Assembly: GCF_019649055.1 (NCBI RefSeq)
Contig: NW_026570256.1
Coordinates: forward strand, 62,001 to 126,000
From: Paramacrobiotus metropolitanus
Lineage: Eukaryota; Tardigrada; Eutardigrada; Parachela; Macrobiotidae
Direction of reading: 5' to 3'
Length of the DNA stretch: 64,000 nucleotides
The notes beneath the pieces were generated by a model, which saw only the letters and a list, made by a program, of their open reading frames with translations, was not told where the DNA came from and made no database searches. Of this stretch, positions 42,088 to 50,646 are shown in pieces (the first letter of the stretch is position 1; every line of letters starts with the position of its first letter). Made by a program: the position numbers and the translations under genes.

Positions 42088-42942
42088 TTACAACTCATCG
42101 GAATGCGGCTGCTGTTTATCGTAAACTGCCGGTTCAGCAAATTCAGGCGAATCTTCGTGGACAATAGCTGGGGCAGCAGGGGCAACTGGCTGCATTGACG
42201 GCAACGGATCCACGTCCATTTTCTCCAAATCGGATCCATCGTCACCATCGCAATCAGCTACCATATCCGCATTCTCGTCGGCCTCGACGTCATCATCCTG
42301 ATCAGCGGATAACACTGCGGGAGGATCGTCACGGTCGCCACCATTATCCGAAACCGAGACTTCGCTTTCCGGTGAAGACGAGGACGGCGAAACCTCCTTG
42401 TACTTGCGCTTCTGACCACGGCTACGAAGATGATACGGCCCCGCTGAAGTAGATGGTTCAGCATCTTCCATATTTCCAGCCACAACAGTCGCTTGACGAG
42501 CAGCCGCATCCGCCCGCTGATGCTTTCCGATAGCTTCAAATAAGGCCAGAAAAGCAGGACTTAAATATAAGTACTGGCGACGCAACTCAAGAGCAATATC
42601 CGTAGGCAGTGAACGAGTGATAATACATAGATCAAAACGATTAATAAGAGTTCCATTGCGATACAAAAATCGAGACAAATATAGACGCGGATAAAAGCGA
42701 TGGAACCGATTCAGACCAGGAAAATAAGCCTCCGTAATAACTAATTGATGCTCACCCCGCGTATCCGCCACAGCCATTCGTGGAAATACAGGCGAAGACG
42801 CTCGCTTACGGGCCGTTTGCTTGGTCTTAAATATCGGCCGCGGCGTATCCGGGTTATACGGAACATAGAGGATACCACCTTTGCGCAAGTGCTCTTCATC
42901 TACAAAGAGGTAGAATAAGCCTGGCTCAGGCTGTAGAACCAT
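42088..42942 (-). CDS. accessory protein D with histone H3-tail-like motif
   Basis: The frame is used from ATG 42940-42942; an acceptor-like ttctacatggttctacag lies immediately downstream, so the exon may instead begin at 42930. The N-terminal half is globular and shares GIL-VPYNPDT and a P-LYLSRFLYRNGT...R-D-C pattern with the frame at 50647-51492. Between these is KTKQTARKR, containing TKQTARK, identical to histone H3 residues 3-9 (codons at 42805-42825). The C-terminal third is acidic (Asp/Glu-rich) with a nuclear-signal-like RSRGQKRKYK. The combination suggests a nuclear, chromatin-related factor; this is inference, not shown. Confidence 0.55.
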   Translation of the reverse strand: MVLQPEPGLFYLFVDEEHLRKGGILYVPYNPDTPRPIFKTKQTARKRASSPVFPRMAVADTRGEHQLVITEAYFPGLNRFHRFYPRLYLSRFLYRNGTLINRFDLCIITRSLPTDIALELRRQYLYLSPAFLALFEAIGKHQRADAAARQATVVAGNMEDAEPSTSAGPYHLRSRGQKRKYKEVSPSSSSPESEVSVSDNGGDRDDPPAVLSADQDDDVEADENADMVADCDGDDGSDLEKMDVDPLPSMQPVAPAAPAIVHEDSPEFAEPAVYDKQQPHSDEL

Positions 42943-43085
42943 GTAGAAAACAACCAAATATGCAAAACGAAGTGCAGCATTAAACAAGAATAGTCTCAAT
43001 CAAGAACAAGACCTTATTGTAGTACAGGGCTGAAATGTAATGAAGAAAACTGAAGAAAGAATCGTAGAAGCATAACACTGAGCAA

Positions 43086-43604
43086 TCACACAGTAACAAC
43101 AACAATACCTCGTGCCGCTCGCACTGACGGAGTTTCAGAGGATGATGGCTCTTCCTCAGTAAGATCTGGAGTGCCCAACTGTTTCTCCGCTTTCTTCTGC
43201 ACTTTCTTCGGAGCTGACGGGCGGATCTCAACATCAGGATCAGCAGGAAAGGATCCGCGGCGATCACGACGGCGAACCACAGCCGCATTGCGTCGAGCAA
43301 TAGTGCGTCGCTTTGCTTCGCGATAACGGTTCTTCAGCGCACCAACTGTCGCCTCCGTCTTACGAGCTGAAGGTTTAGGACTCTTTGCTGCAGCCCTATT
43401 TCCCGATGACTCAGCCGACTGGGCAGAAAACGCTGGCTGGAAGGAAGTGCGGCAGGAAACTCGTGATCGAGTCACTCTGCTGGAAGAGCGAGCTTCGTCG
43501 CTATCTGGCGAATAGCCAAAACTCAGCCCAGCCATTGCACGACTCGGGCGCGCAACTCGAGTAACTGTTTTACGTGCAGTAGGTTTCTTCGGAGTGGAAG
43601 ACAT
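43086..43604 (-). CDS. accessory protein C, small basic protein
   Basis: From ATG 43602-43604, 172 codons are rich in Arg, Lys, Ser and Ala. The N-terminus MSSTPKKPTARKTVTRVAR resembles a histone tail and includes TARKT. A helical, strongly basic middle (ALKNRYREAKRRTIARRNAA, about residues 90-110) could bind nucleic acid or serve as a nuclear localisation signal. No catalytic motif is seen. It lies directly upstream, in the direction of transcription, of the protein with the exact H3-like motif, and the two may share spliced exons: a GTATTG donor-like site is near the 3' end. Confidence 0.5.
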   Translation of the reverse strand: MSSTPKKPTARKTVTRVARPSRAMAGLSFGYSPDSDEARSSSRVTRSRVSCRTSFQPAFSAQSAESSGNRAAAKSPKPSARKTEATVGALKNRYREAKRRTIARRNAAVVRRRDRRGSFPADPDVEIRPSAPKKVQKKAEKQLGTPDLTEEEPSSSETPSVRAARGIVVVTV

Positions 43605-44281
43605 TTTAGTAACTTCTAGCATCAAGAGCGAAAAATGCCAAGGAAAAGGAAGAAATCCAGAAATACGCACGCAGCGAAAAACCACAACAAAAAGTGACAA
43701 GTTACACTGCGGTTAATTCGGCACCGACACCGGAAATGCGAAATTCAGGCAACCGACGAGTTGGCGGTTGACGGGCGACAAGCCGAATTTCACCGAGTTT
43801 CCAACACTTCAGGCGTCTACACTGAATAAAAGTCTCAACTGATTTGTCGACCAAGAGTTTGTAAAATAAAAGTATAAAAACTAGAATTTTCCGCAATATA
43901 CATCTGCACCGCGTAACAAATAGTTAAAAATGCAAACGGAAGGAGAAAACACGCGGCTGGGAAATATTCGGAACATAGACCGGAAACTGCATAGTTTCCG
44001 AGGCAGTTGCCAGCGCGAGGCGATTGACAGGCGACAGAATGCCGCATCGCAAGCACGGAAAATATCAGCTGTTTACTCATAACACTAAAAACGAAGAACC
44101 CCACAATATCTTATTCTTCTGTGGTGACGGTTTTCTTTGTTTATTTCTGTTGTTTCTTTATTAGATTTTAACCTACCCATTTCATAATGTCTGTACAGCC
44201 TAGAGAGCCATCGGCAGAAACGGATGCGATTGAACACGCCCGGTACTGGAAGAACGAACGCGGGAATCTGTGCAGTTTGCC
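43605..44281. other. short region between divergent accessory genes
   Basis: This is the intergenic stretch between the sense protein C (- strand) and the antisense gene (+ strand). It probably contains the promoter of the antisense gene. An acceptor-like tgttgtttctttattag lies at about 44147-44164 on the + strand, so an upstream non-coding exon is possible. A short + strand frame beginning at 44187 is out of phase with the main frame and is not taken as the start. Confidence 0.4.
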
Positions 44282-45573
44282 ATGGATGCACCTTTCACTG
44301 AAAACGAGACCGCGGCAAGCCGTCGTCATCTGGCTATGCATACTGCTGCACACGCCTGTATCCTCGAAGCTGATATTACCGGTTTTTATGTGGATATTGC
44401 GGCTATCAAGCAGTTTGTACAGGATATGCACACGGACTTCACCGCGGATCGCGTCGAAGTTTTCTTGGAAGACGCCATCAACGCAGGAATTCTACTGAAG
44501 AAGATGGCGCGCGACGGGCGCTTTGTTCTGGAAGTCGCGGAAGATGTGTACAACAACCGCCAGGTGAAGATCGTGGATACATACAGCAAACTTCGCTGTA
44601 TGATACGCGCAATTCTCTACCACGCACGCTACGCCATGAGCCGGCCAGAAATTCAACAATGGGCTACCGGGACCTACGACCTGCAGTTGGAAAACTACGA
44701 ATACTGGTTCAACCGCGGCCTGCATCGGCTCCTGGAGAAGAAACAAGTCGTGATGGTCTACGGGAATCTGTATGTCCACAGCTGCATTGATCTGTGGCTG
44801 CGCAGCATTCGCGGCTGTGGTCTATGTGACACTTTGGCGCAGACTATCAGTGAGTATTTTGTGTGATTACTAGTAACGAATTTGAAAAGAGCACATACTT
44901 TGTTTTCACGATCGTAGTACTGTAAGTCAGCTGTGCAAAGTTGTACTGGATCTGAAATACACACACTGCACTTTTCCCGCATTTTGCATAACGACAGTGA
45001 GTTGCAGATGTGAAGATGGCCACTCTAAAGATCGAAAGGAACGGACGGGAAGCGGAACAGCATGTAACCGACGCCAGCTTCGGCTATGTTGGCGAAGACG
45101 TCGATTTAATCATCGACGGAGTGATGGAGCGCTTGGACGCCATCGAGCCAGCGAAGAACAATACCATCGGAGCCAACCTGCTTGTTCGCTCCAACAAGGA
45201 TGCTCGGATCAAGCGCGAGCCAATTATCACATTAAGTCAACTGAAAGAGATGAATGCCCGTCCGCGATATGTAGTGGGCAAAAAGAACGAACAGCGTGAA
45301 AAGGCCAAGAAGAATAAAGAACATGGCGCGACAAAAGCTGAAAAAGCCAAGGCCAAGGCTGAAAAACCAGGCGACGATCACGCCGAGGACATCGACGAAC
45401 TACTGCGGATGGTCGAGAGCGAGCAGCACATCATGAAGAACTGTAAGGCGCTGGTGAATACTCTAAAGGCACGCGTATACACCGGCATCGATCAGATCAA
45501 ATACGTCCGTGAAGCTTTGGAACAACGCATGGCCAACATCAACAATGCCAAGGAAGACGTGGATTTAGATTAA
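44282..45573 (+). CDS. antisense spliced gene inside element 2, 377 aa
   Basis: Two exons, 44282-44849 and 45008-45573, join in phase 1 across a 158-bp intron with GTGAGT donor and TTGCAG acceptor, giving 1134 bases (377 codons plus TAA). The start ATG is in strong context (gccATGg). Two successive segments (residues about 30-90 and 95-165) have a helix-turn-helix-strand pattern like winged helices, for example FLEDAINAGILLKKMARDGR and WFNRGLHRLLEKKQVVMVYG. A Lys/Glu/Ala-rich helical region with KAEKAKAKAEK and a C-terminal coiled coil follow. A DNA-binding or linker-histone-like role is inferred from pattern only. It is transcribed against the retroelement. It could be a captured host gene, an antisense regulator or part of a nested insertion. 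Confidence 0.65.
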
Positions 45574-45984
45574 TTTACAGTGTTTTGTGCATCTCCGGCG
45601 GCTGTTGAATAATTTGTTTGGTAATTCAGCCGGTTGTTTGTATATCCTGGTTGTCTTTTAACTTTTGGATCTGAGTTTTTTAATTTTGTTAACCTTGCTC
45701 ATGTAATTTCTAATTGTCCTTGTCGTGTAGATCTCGTCATTTGAGTTTAACAAGCGAATTTTAATAAGAGGATATAATTGCTGCGCATAATAGTATTACA
45801 GGAGGTGGATAAAGGAAATTAACCTGAGCATTGTGCACGATGAGGCCATAGTACACGATAAGAAAAGCGATCATGCTTTTATGGTCTGTACAGATTTAAT
45901 TCCCAAAAATGCAAAACATCCACGTAGATCGGCATCCACGGAGACCAAAAAGAGATAAAAAGAAATTTTCTAAGTAACAAAATT
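45574..45984. other. 3' flank of the antisense gene
   Basis: T-rich on the + strand (tgtttgtatatcctggttgtctttt), as in 3' untranslated regions. No AATAAA is seen immediately after the stop. No further gene is recognised before the tRNA-like array. Confidence 0.4.
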
Positions 45985-46058
45985 GGTCTTAATGCGGAGT
46001 TGAACCTGAGGTCTAGCTGCACGGCTACATCCTGTTCTTGCCACTACGCCAGCGTGAC
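45985..46058 (-). ncRNA. tRNA-like unit 1
   Basis: A box TGGCGTAGTGGC (46040-46051) and B box GGTTCAACTCC (45996-46006), at tRNA-like spacing. Upstream on the - strand lies TATATACACATGGCGCTTCC. The anticodon arm does not fold cleanly. Confidence 0.45.
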
Positions 46059-46244
46059 TACGCACATTTCCAAATAATTATTTAAACACCGGAAGCGCCA
46101 TGTGTATATATGATGTGACTACAGTATGAACAACTTGTACGTTGCTTTTCCAGTTGAGTCACGGAGTTGAGTATCTCTCTCTGGCATAATTCCATTCCAC
46201 AAATATACACAAATATAGAACAAAAAGTTCTGAACATGCAACAT

Positions 46245-46315
46245 GCAACCTGAGACTATCAAAGAGGTAGTGATTGTAATGAATGGCCGTCATGCCTAGC
46301 CACCGTACTACGAAG
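46245..46315 (-). ncRNA. tRNA-like unit 2 (degenerate)
   Basis: Only weak A-box (CGTAGTACGGTGGC) and B-box (CAGGTTGCA) traces remain. It is counted because of its position in the periodic array. Confidence 0.25.
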
Positions 46316-46496
46316 TCATTCGATTGCAAGTGAAGATACGAGGATACGCACTGCCACTTCAAAATATACGCCTTTATGCGCCGCTCTTCCAATTTAATTC
46401 TGAAATTCCAAGGAATAATGCCAGTACTTTTCCAAGGCGGTAATAAAGATATAAAACAGGAAAAAGTAAATTTCCCAGAAGGTGCAAGTTGACTGT

Positions 46497-46570
46497 GTGG
46501 GACTTGAACCCGAATCCTTTTAGTTTCCCCGTTGCAGTAGTTCAACGGTGCAAAGCACTACACTACGACG
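46497..46570 (-). ncRNA. tRNA-like unit 3
   Basis: A box TAGTGTAGTGC (46555-46565) and perfect B box GGTTCAAGTCC (46500-46510). The middle forms a perfect 6-bp hairpin CCGTTG/CAACGG with an 8-base loop (AACTACTG), in anticodon-arm position. Confidence 0.5.
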
Positions 46571-46710
46571 TTCTACGACGGCAACTTTTTAAATTGCTCG
46601 ACCGAAATGATCGCGAAATTATCGTCGTCAATGCCAACACGTTATTGCACATTATCATAAAAATATAAACCCGAAAAAGAAGGTTTTCAAAACTCGCAAT
46701 TTTAACTTTA

Positions 46711-46784
46711 GGGCCTTGAACTCTAGGCCTGTGAAGCAGTTGGTAAACGAGAATTCCCGGCCTAGCCACTACGCTACGAGGTGT
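46711..46784 (-). ncRNA. tRNA-like unit 4
   Basis: A box TAGCGTAGTGG (46766-46776) and B box AGTTCAAGGCC (46712-46722). The conserved T-rich tract follows downstream on the - strand (46656-46682). Upstream is TATATACACGACATGGC followed by CCGGTGTC, resembling the element's own LTR end and PBS. Confidence 0.45.
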
Positions 46785-46920
46785 TCTACGTAAAAGCCCA
46801 GTTAACTTTGACACCGGAAGTGCCATGTCGTGTATATACTGAATAACAGTGCATGAGATGGTTAAATTCAGCATTCGGGCGCGAAAATACCAAAAATAAA
46901 GTTTGTAAGTACAAATTTCA

Positions 46921-46993
46921 AGCATTTCAACTCGAAAGCGTAGGCTAGCTCCTTCTTGTGACTCAGCAAGTCAGCCACTCTACTACAAATGGA
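46921..46993 (-). ncRNA. tRNA-like unit 5 (degenerate)
   Basis: The A box TAGTAGAGTGG is good and the B box GAGTTGAAATG is poor. A partial second A-box-like copy follows near 47030-47045, suggesting a partial internal duplication. Confidence 0.3.
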
Positions 46994-47212
46994 CCCGAGA
47001 CTTCAGTAAGTAATTTCCTTGATTATTTACTCGGCCACCACTCTACAAAATTATCGAACCGAAAACAACATCATAGTGCCCACTTGATTTTATAAGACTG
47101 CTTCTTTGTAGCAATCACAAAATTCTAACCACCGTCACTAATATCTTAAGTAGGGTACAAATAAAAATATAAAAACCAAAAAGTAAGTTTTCAGAAAATG
47201 CAGTTTGGTTTT

Positions 47213-47286
47213 GAGGTGTTTCGAACCCGAAACCTTCAAATTGACACATTGTCGTAGTTCAACAGTTCAAAGCACTACGCTACGAC
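47213..47286 (-). ncRNA. tRNA-like unit 6
   Basis: A box TAGCGTAGTGC (47272-47282) and B box GGTTCGAAACA (47217-47227). It shares GTTGAACTAC in the middle with unit 3. The conserved T-rich tract follows (47158-47187). Confidence 0.5.
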
Positions 47287-47485
47287 ATTCTACAAGACAC
47301 CGAAAATGCACCATATCGTGTCATGTATATAGTAATAACACGGCCGTACAGAATTCTCACATCCGACTCCTTCGCTCATTCATTGTGATAGCAAAATTCA
47401 ACCCAACAACACCAGAATATTACTACACCAGAGCACAAAAATATAAAATCGAAAAAGAAGGTATAATGAAATGTGCATTAATTAT

Positions 47486-47564
47486 CGGGGTTTTGAACCC
47501 AAGGCCTTAGATCAACCGGGTGGTCACAGAAATTGGCCACTCGACCACTACACTACGACGGTGT
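47486..47564 (-). ncRNA. tRNA-like unit 7
   Basis: A box TAGTGTAGTGG (47545-47555) with an extended D-arm-like GTCGAGTGGCC, and B box GGTTCAAAACC (47489-47499). CCTTCTTTTTCG follows on the - strand (47450-47461). Confidence 0.5.
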
Positions 47565-47724
47565 CTGACAAGATGGACCAAAAACACAACATTAGGGAGC
47601 GCAATTTGTGCGCCGCTCACCGGGAAGTAGGACAAAATCAACACCAGCACGCGAAATACGTCGGTACATACTAGTATAAATATATAACGTCAAAAAAGAA
47701 GGGTTATGAAAATGCTTTTAAAAT

Positions 47725-47804
47725 TTCTTGGGATTGGAACCCAGTATCTAGCGGGGAGGCGTTTGACATTTTTCACGTACTAGACCACTCGACTACGCAA
47801 GACA
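47725..47804 (-). ncRNA. tRNA-like unit 8 (type II, Ser/Leu-like)
   Basis: The D-arm TAGTCGAGTGGTCTAG (A box at 47785-47795) and CCCCGC variable-arm-like segment before the B box GGTTCCAATCC (47731-47741) make it the most tRNA-Ser/Leu-like unit. A TATATAA word lies about 20 bases upstream. The acceptor stem is imperfect. Confidence 0.5.
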
Positions 47805-47979
47805 TCGACGTAAGCTACTGTTATATAATATGGTACAGTTAACAGCACAAAAGTTCTGCTTTTCGTAGAGATCTCTTTCAACGTAGAGGAGCCCATAATT
47901 CACATTATTTGACCCAGTGTATAAAAATATAAAAACATAAATAATAAAAGCCAAAAAGGAAAGTGTATTCACAAAATTG

Positions 47980-48060
47980 CACTCTCATGTGGATTAGAAC
48001 CTCCGACCTATAACGGGGCTGCAACGGGAGCCACTACTACAACAGCGGGGTCGCTCTACG
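47980..48060 (-). ncRNA. tRNA-like unit 9
   Basis: A box TAGTAGTGGC (48030-48039) and B box GGTTCTAATCC (47991-48001). A TTTTATATTTTTATAC tract lies downstream on the - strand. It is the first unit in the direction of transcription. Confidence 0.45.
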
Positions 48061-48600
48061 CAAAACGCAAAATAACTGCAGCGCCTAAAACGTACCGCTG
48101 CTCATAACGGGAAAATGCGCAATATGCGTATCAGCTACCTGCCTGAGTGAGGGACTTCGTGTATAGCACTGAGGAAAACTAACGTAAGCAATAGATTGTG
48201 TGGTTGCAGGTTACAGCATTCCAAATTTGGCAACAACAATGCAAACGGCAACTACATAAACTTTATTGAATTCGCACTCCGCATAATAACCAAACATTCG
48301 AACGAACGGAAAAACGCAAAAGCCATATTGTTGCACGCACGGAAACAGCGCCGCTAGAACTCACACCAGAAAACCAAATGAAAACTAAGACCAACACAAC
48401 TATACACGCAACTGAAATAAAATTCTAAACGGCACCCGAGGAATACGAGATCGTAAAAGGAACATACAGCCGAGCTGCAACTGAATGATGAGACTCATAA
48501 AACCAACATGCTCGAGAAACTACGGGCATCCAACTGATTACCGTAGAAGGGAGACACATAAGGCAAAATCTCACGCAGGGACCCATTGAGTCCAGAGACA
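48061..48600. other. non-coding stretch upstream of the tRNA-like array
   Basis: No gene or repeat is recognised. The sequence is A-rich on the + strand. Confidence 0.4.
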
Positions 48601-48783
48601 CTATGGATTCTTCAACGGAAGCTTAGAAACAGCCTCCTTCACTGCAATCCTTTTCCGCTCGAAGCGATGCTGGGCCTCAGTACGTTGAGCCATCTTCTGC
48701 GCAACAGATGTCGTCCATTCCGAAACACGGTTTTGCAGCGCCTGATTGGCCGCTTCCTTTTTCTCAGAGGCTGGAGGAGTCAT
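48601..48783 (-). CDS. small helical accessory frame, 60 aa
   Basis: ATG 48781-48783 lies directly after an acceptor-like ttattttaataag. The 60-residue product (MTPPASEKKEAANQALQNRV and on) is a charged, almost continuous helix rich in Lys, Glu and Ala, plausibly a small coiled coil. Position and acceptor suggest a spliced RNA product of element 2. The function is unknown. Confidence 0.4.
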   Translation of the reverse strand: MTPPASEKKEAANQALQNRVSEWTTSVAQKMAQRTEAQHRFERKRIAVKEAVSKLPLKNP

Positions 48784-49358
48784 CTTATTAAAATAATATC
48801 ACATGCAAGTATCCAACAAGACACACCGTAATTTTATCCAGAAGAAGTAGAAAAATAAGGTGGATGATAAGAGGTAATGACGAGAAAAACTGCTGGGATA
48901 CATTCAGAATATTGGCAGAGCTTGCAACCACCCACTTATGGCGGTGACAAATGTTGTTGTTGTTGGACTTCCCTAGCTGCGAAGTTAACGCTAACGGTAT
49001 CGCCTCCTCCAGTAGGGAGCACACTAGTCATTCTCAAATATCTTACTCGCAGATTCTAACTTCCAATCATTTTATTTTGATTTCATCTTATTGTTAAGAA
49101 CCATACAAAGATATGGGAGCTCTAAAGCATCAGGAAAATTATTAAGCCACTACTACTATATAATTCATAAAGCCTAAACAATCAGGCTTATCACAACTGT
49201 AGGAAAACATAATTCGTTCAAAAGGTGAGGTTTAAACGGCAAAACATACAGTGCAAAAAGAATCATCTGCACACCATACAACAATGCTTAAAAAGCCTGT
49301 ACAGAATTTATCGATATCGCCGTTTATCAAGTACAAAAACGGCCACTAACGCACGACA
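48784..49358. other. untranslated stretch between accessory frames
   Basis: No coding frame, RNA gene or repeat is recognised on either strand. Confidence 0.4.
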
Positions 49359-49912
49359 TCATTTCCAATAATTATAAGGAATTCCACGCAAGGCATGACG
49401 CTGAATGACCAAATGCTTGCGCTTTTTCTTCGGAGACTCTGGAATCGGAGGCTTCACATTTACCCAGAGCATCTCTACTGGCAGAATCTTAGTTGGATCC
49501 AACATGTGGGGTTTCTCATTCCACCAGTCAGCAAAATCTGGGTCAGGTCCTTTCCAGTCATCCAGGCTGCCAGATCCCCATAACTTCGGGACAGGTGGTT
49601 CATATGGCGTCCGAAACATACGGCCGCAAGTGCCCGGGCCATAGTTCTCACATTCCACACAGCAGAGATCGTGTTCAATGCGCTTGTTTTCTTCTTCCTT
49701 TTCGCGGCGGCGACGCGTACGCGGAGATTCTGGTTTAGGTGGCATCGGCGACAGACCCAAGTCTTTACGAATGCGATCCATTGCGGCACGGACAATCAGA
49801 GTGTCAGGTCCAGGCCAAATTCCGCGACGGACATAGTAGAACTCCGTCTGATCCGCACGAATCTCGTCCTCTGCTTGCTTGACGAGCATTTCATATCGTT
49901 CGTGATTCTCGA
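49359..49912 (-). CDS. accessory protein B, Cys-containing, about 184 aa
   Basis: The open frame is preceded by an acceptor-like tctcgtgtattgtag at about 49913-49927, so the exon probably starts near 49912 with VENHERYEMLVKQAEDE. A basic helix (SPRTRRRREKEEENKRIEHD) is followed by a Cys cluster (LCCVECENYGPGTCGRMF) that may bind zinc. A Trp/Pro-rich segment and a basic C-terminus follow, with stop at 49359. No family is recognised. It is one of several spliced-looking sense frames. Confidence 0.5.
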
Positions 49913-50646
49913 CTACAATACACGAGAATAATTGTCGATAGGAAGGAACTCAAGAAGGACGAAAAGTCCTTCGAATACACATATGGCAGATAATACGAAG
50001 GTGAGGCTGAGCTTGTGCGTAAAAAGAAATACTTACTACACAGCTGCTGCGCATAGTCGTCTGAAATGATACGGCCAAAGCTGCTTTAATAACTGAAGGG
50101 ACACGTAAAAGTATCCATTTTCAGGAGAAAATGATTATAGCTTCAGACTTCGAAAAGAAAAGTTTACATTAGAAAATCAAAAGACTGCAGGCATGGTAGG
50201 GACAGGACTAAACATGAAATTTCGGACACACTGAACAGCAGACCGGAACTGGAAACAGCTGAGTGCCCCCAAACTGCCACTGCCCTAACACTTGGCGGCA
50301 TACAGGCGGTTGGTACAGCGACTGTCATTTTCTGCATGTAAAGACGTGAAAACTCAGACTTTTCCCAGAAATTCATAAGCATTTGAGCTTTTTCTCTTCT
50401 GTAATATCTCTATGAGTTTACTAAACCAACCAGGACTGCCATATATCTGATTTATTTCATTCCGTCTAACGAACGACAATCGAAACCGCGATCTCTGATT
50501 TCTTGGAGAATTATGGTAAGCAAACCACATACAATACAGCTTATACACCGTAACACCATGCCAACAGGCTAATTGTAAAACTAAAACTAATTGGTCATAA
50601 AGCATAAAAGCTAAGATTGTACACTGTATAGATTTACAGAAGCCTT
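49913..50646. other. non-coding stretch between accessory frames
   Basis: Acceptor-like sites for the frame ending at 49359 lie near its left edge. Otherwise nothing is recognised. Confidence 0.4.

Larger units (their letters stand above)
45985..48060 (-). repeat. array of about nine tRNA-like Pol III units
   Basis: Nine related units are spaced about 210-290 bp apart, all on the - strand (element sense). Each has, 5' to 3': an upstream segment, in several cases with TATATA and a CGGTGTC-like word; an A-box-like core (TAGCGTAGTGG type); a diverged middle; a B-box-like core (GGTTCRANNCC type); a 25-40-base trailer; and a conserved CCTTCTTTTTCGNTTTTATATTTTTAT tract whose T-run would stop Pol III. 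B boxes match nearly perfectly in seven units, while the anticodon arms differ. The units are too diverged to be normal tRNAs. They could be a tandem SINE-like family, tRNA-mimic RNAs or decayed tRNA genes. Confidence 0.7.

Noticed and set aside
44187-44498. Frame starting MSVQPREPSAETD as the true start of the antisense gene
   Set aside because: It is out of phase with the long frame and no intron of reasonable size restores it; the ATG at 44282 has better context and an exact frame closure.
45985-48060. The tRNA-like units as suppressor tRNAs that read the element's own UAG codon (CTA occurs in the middle loop of units 3 and 6)
   Set aside because: Acceptor stems do not pair well, loop sizes are 5 or 8 instead of 7, and an anticodon cannot be assigned. 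The idea is attractive but unsupported.
45985-48060. The tRNA-like units as read-through copies of the tRNA primer beyond the PBS
   Set aside because: Read-through copies would lie antisense to the element; these units are in sense orientation.
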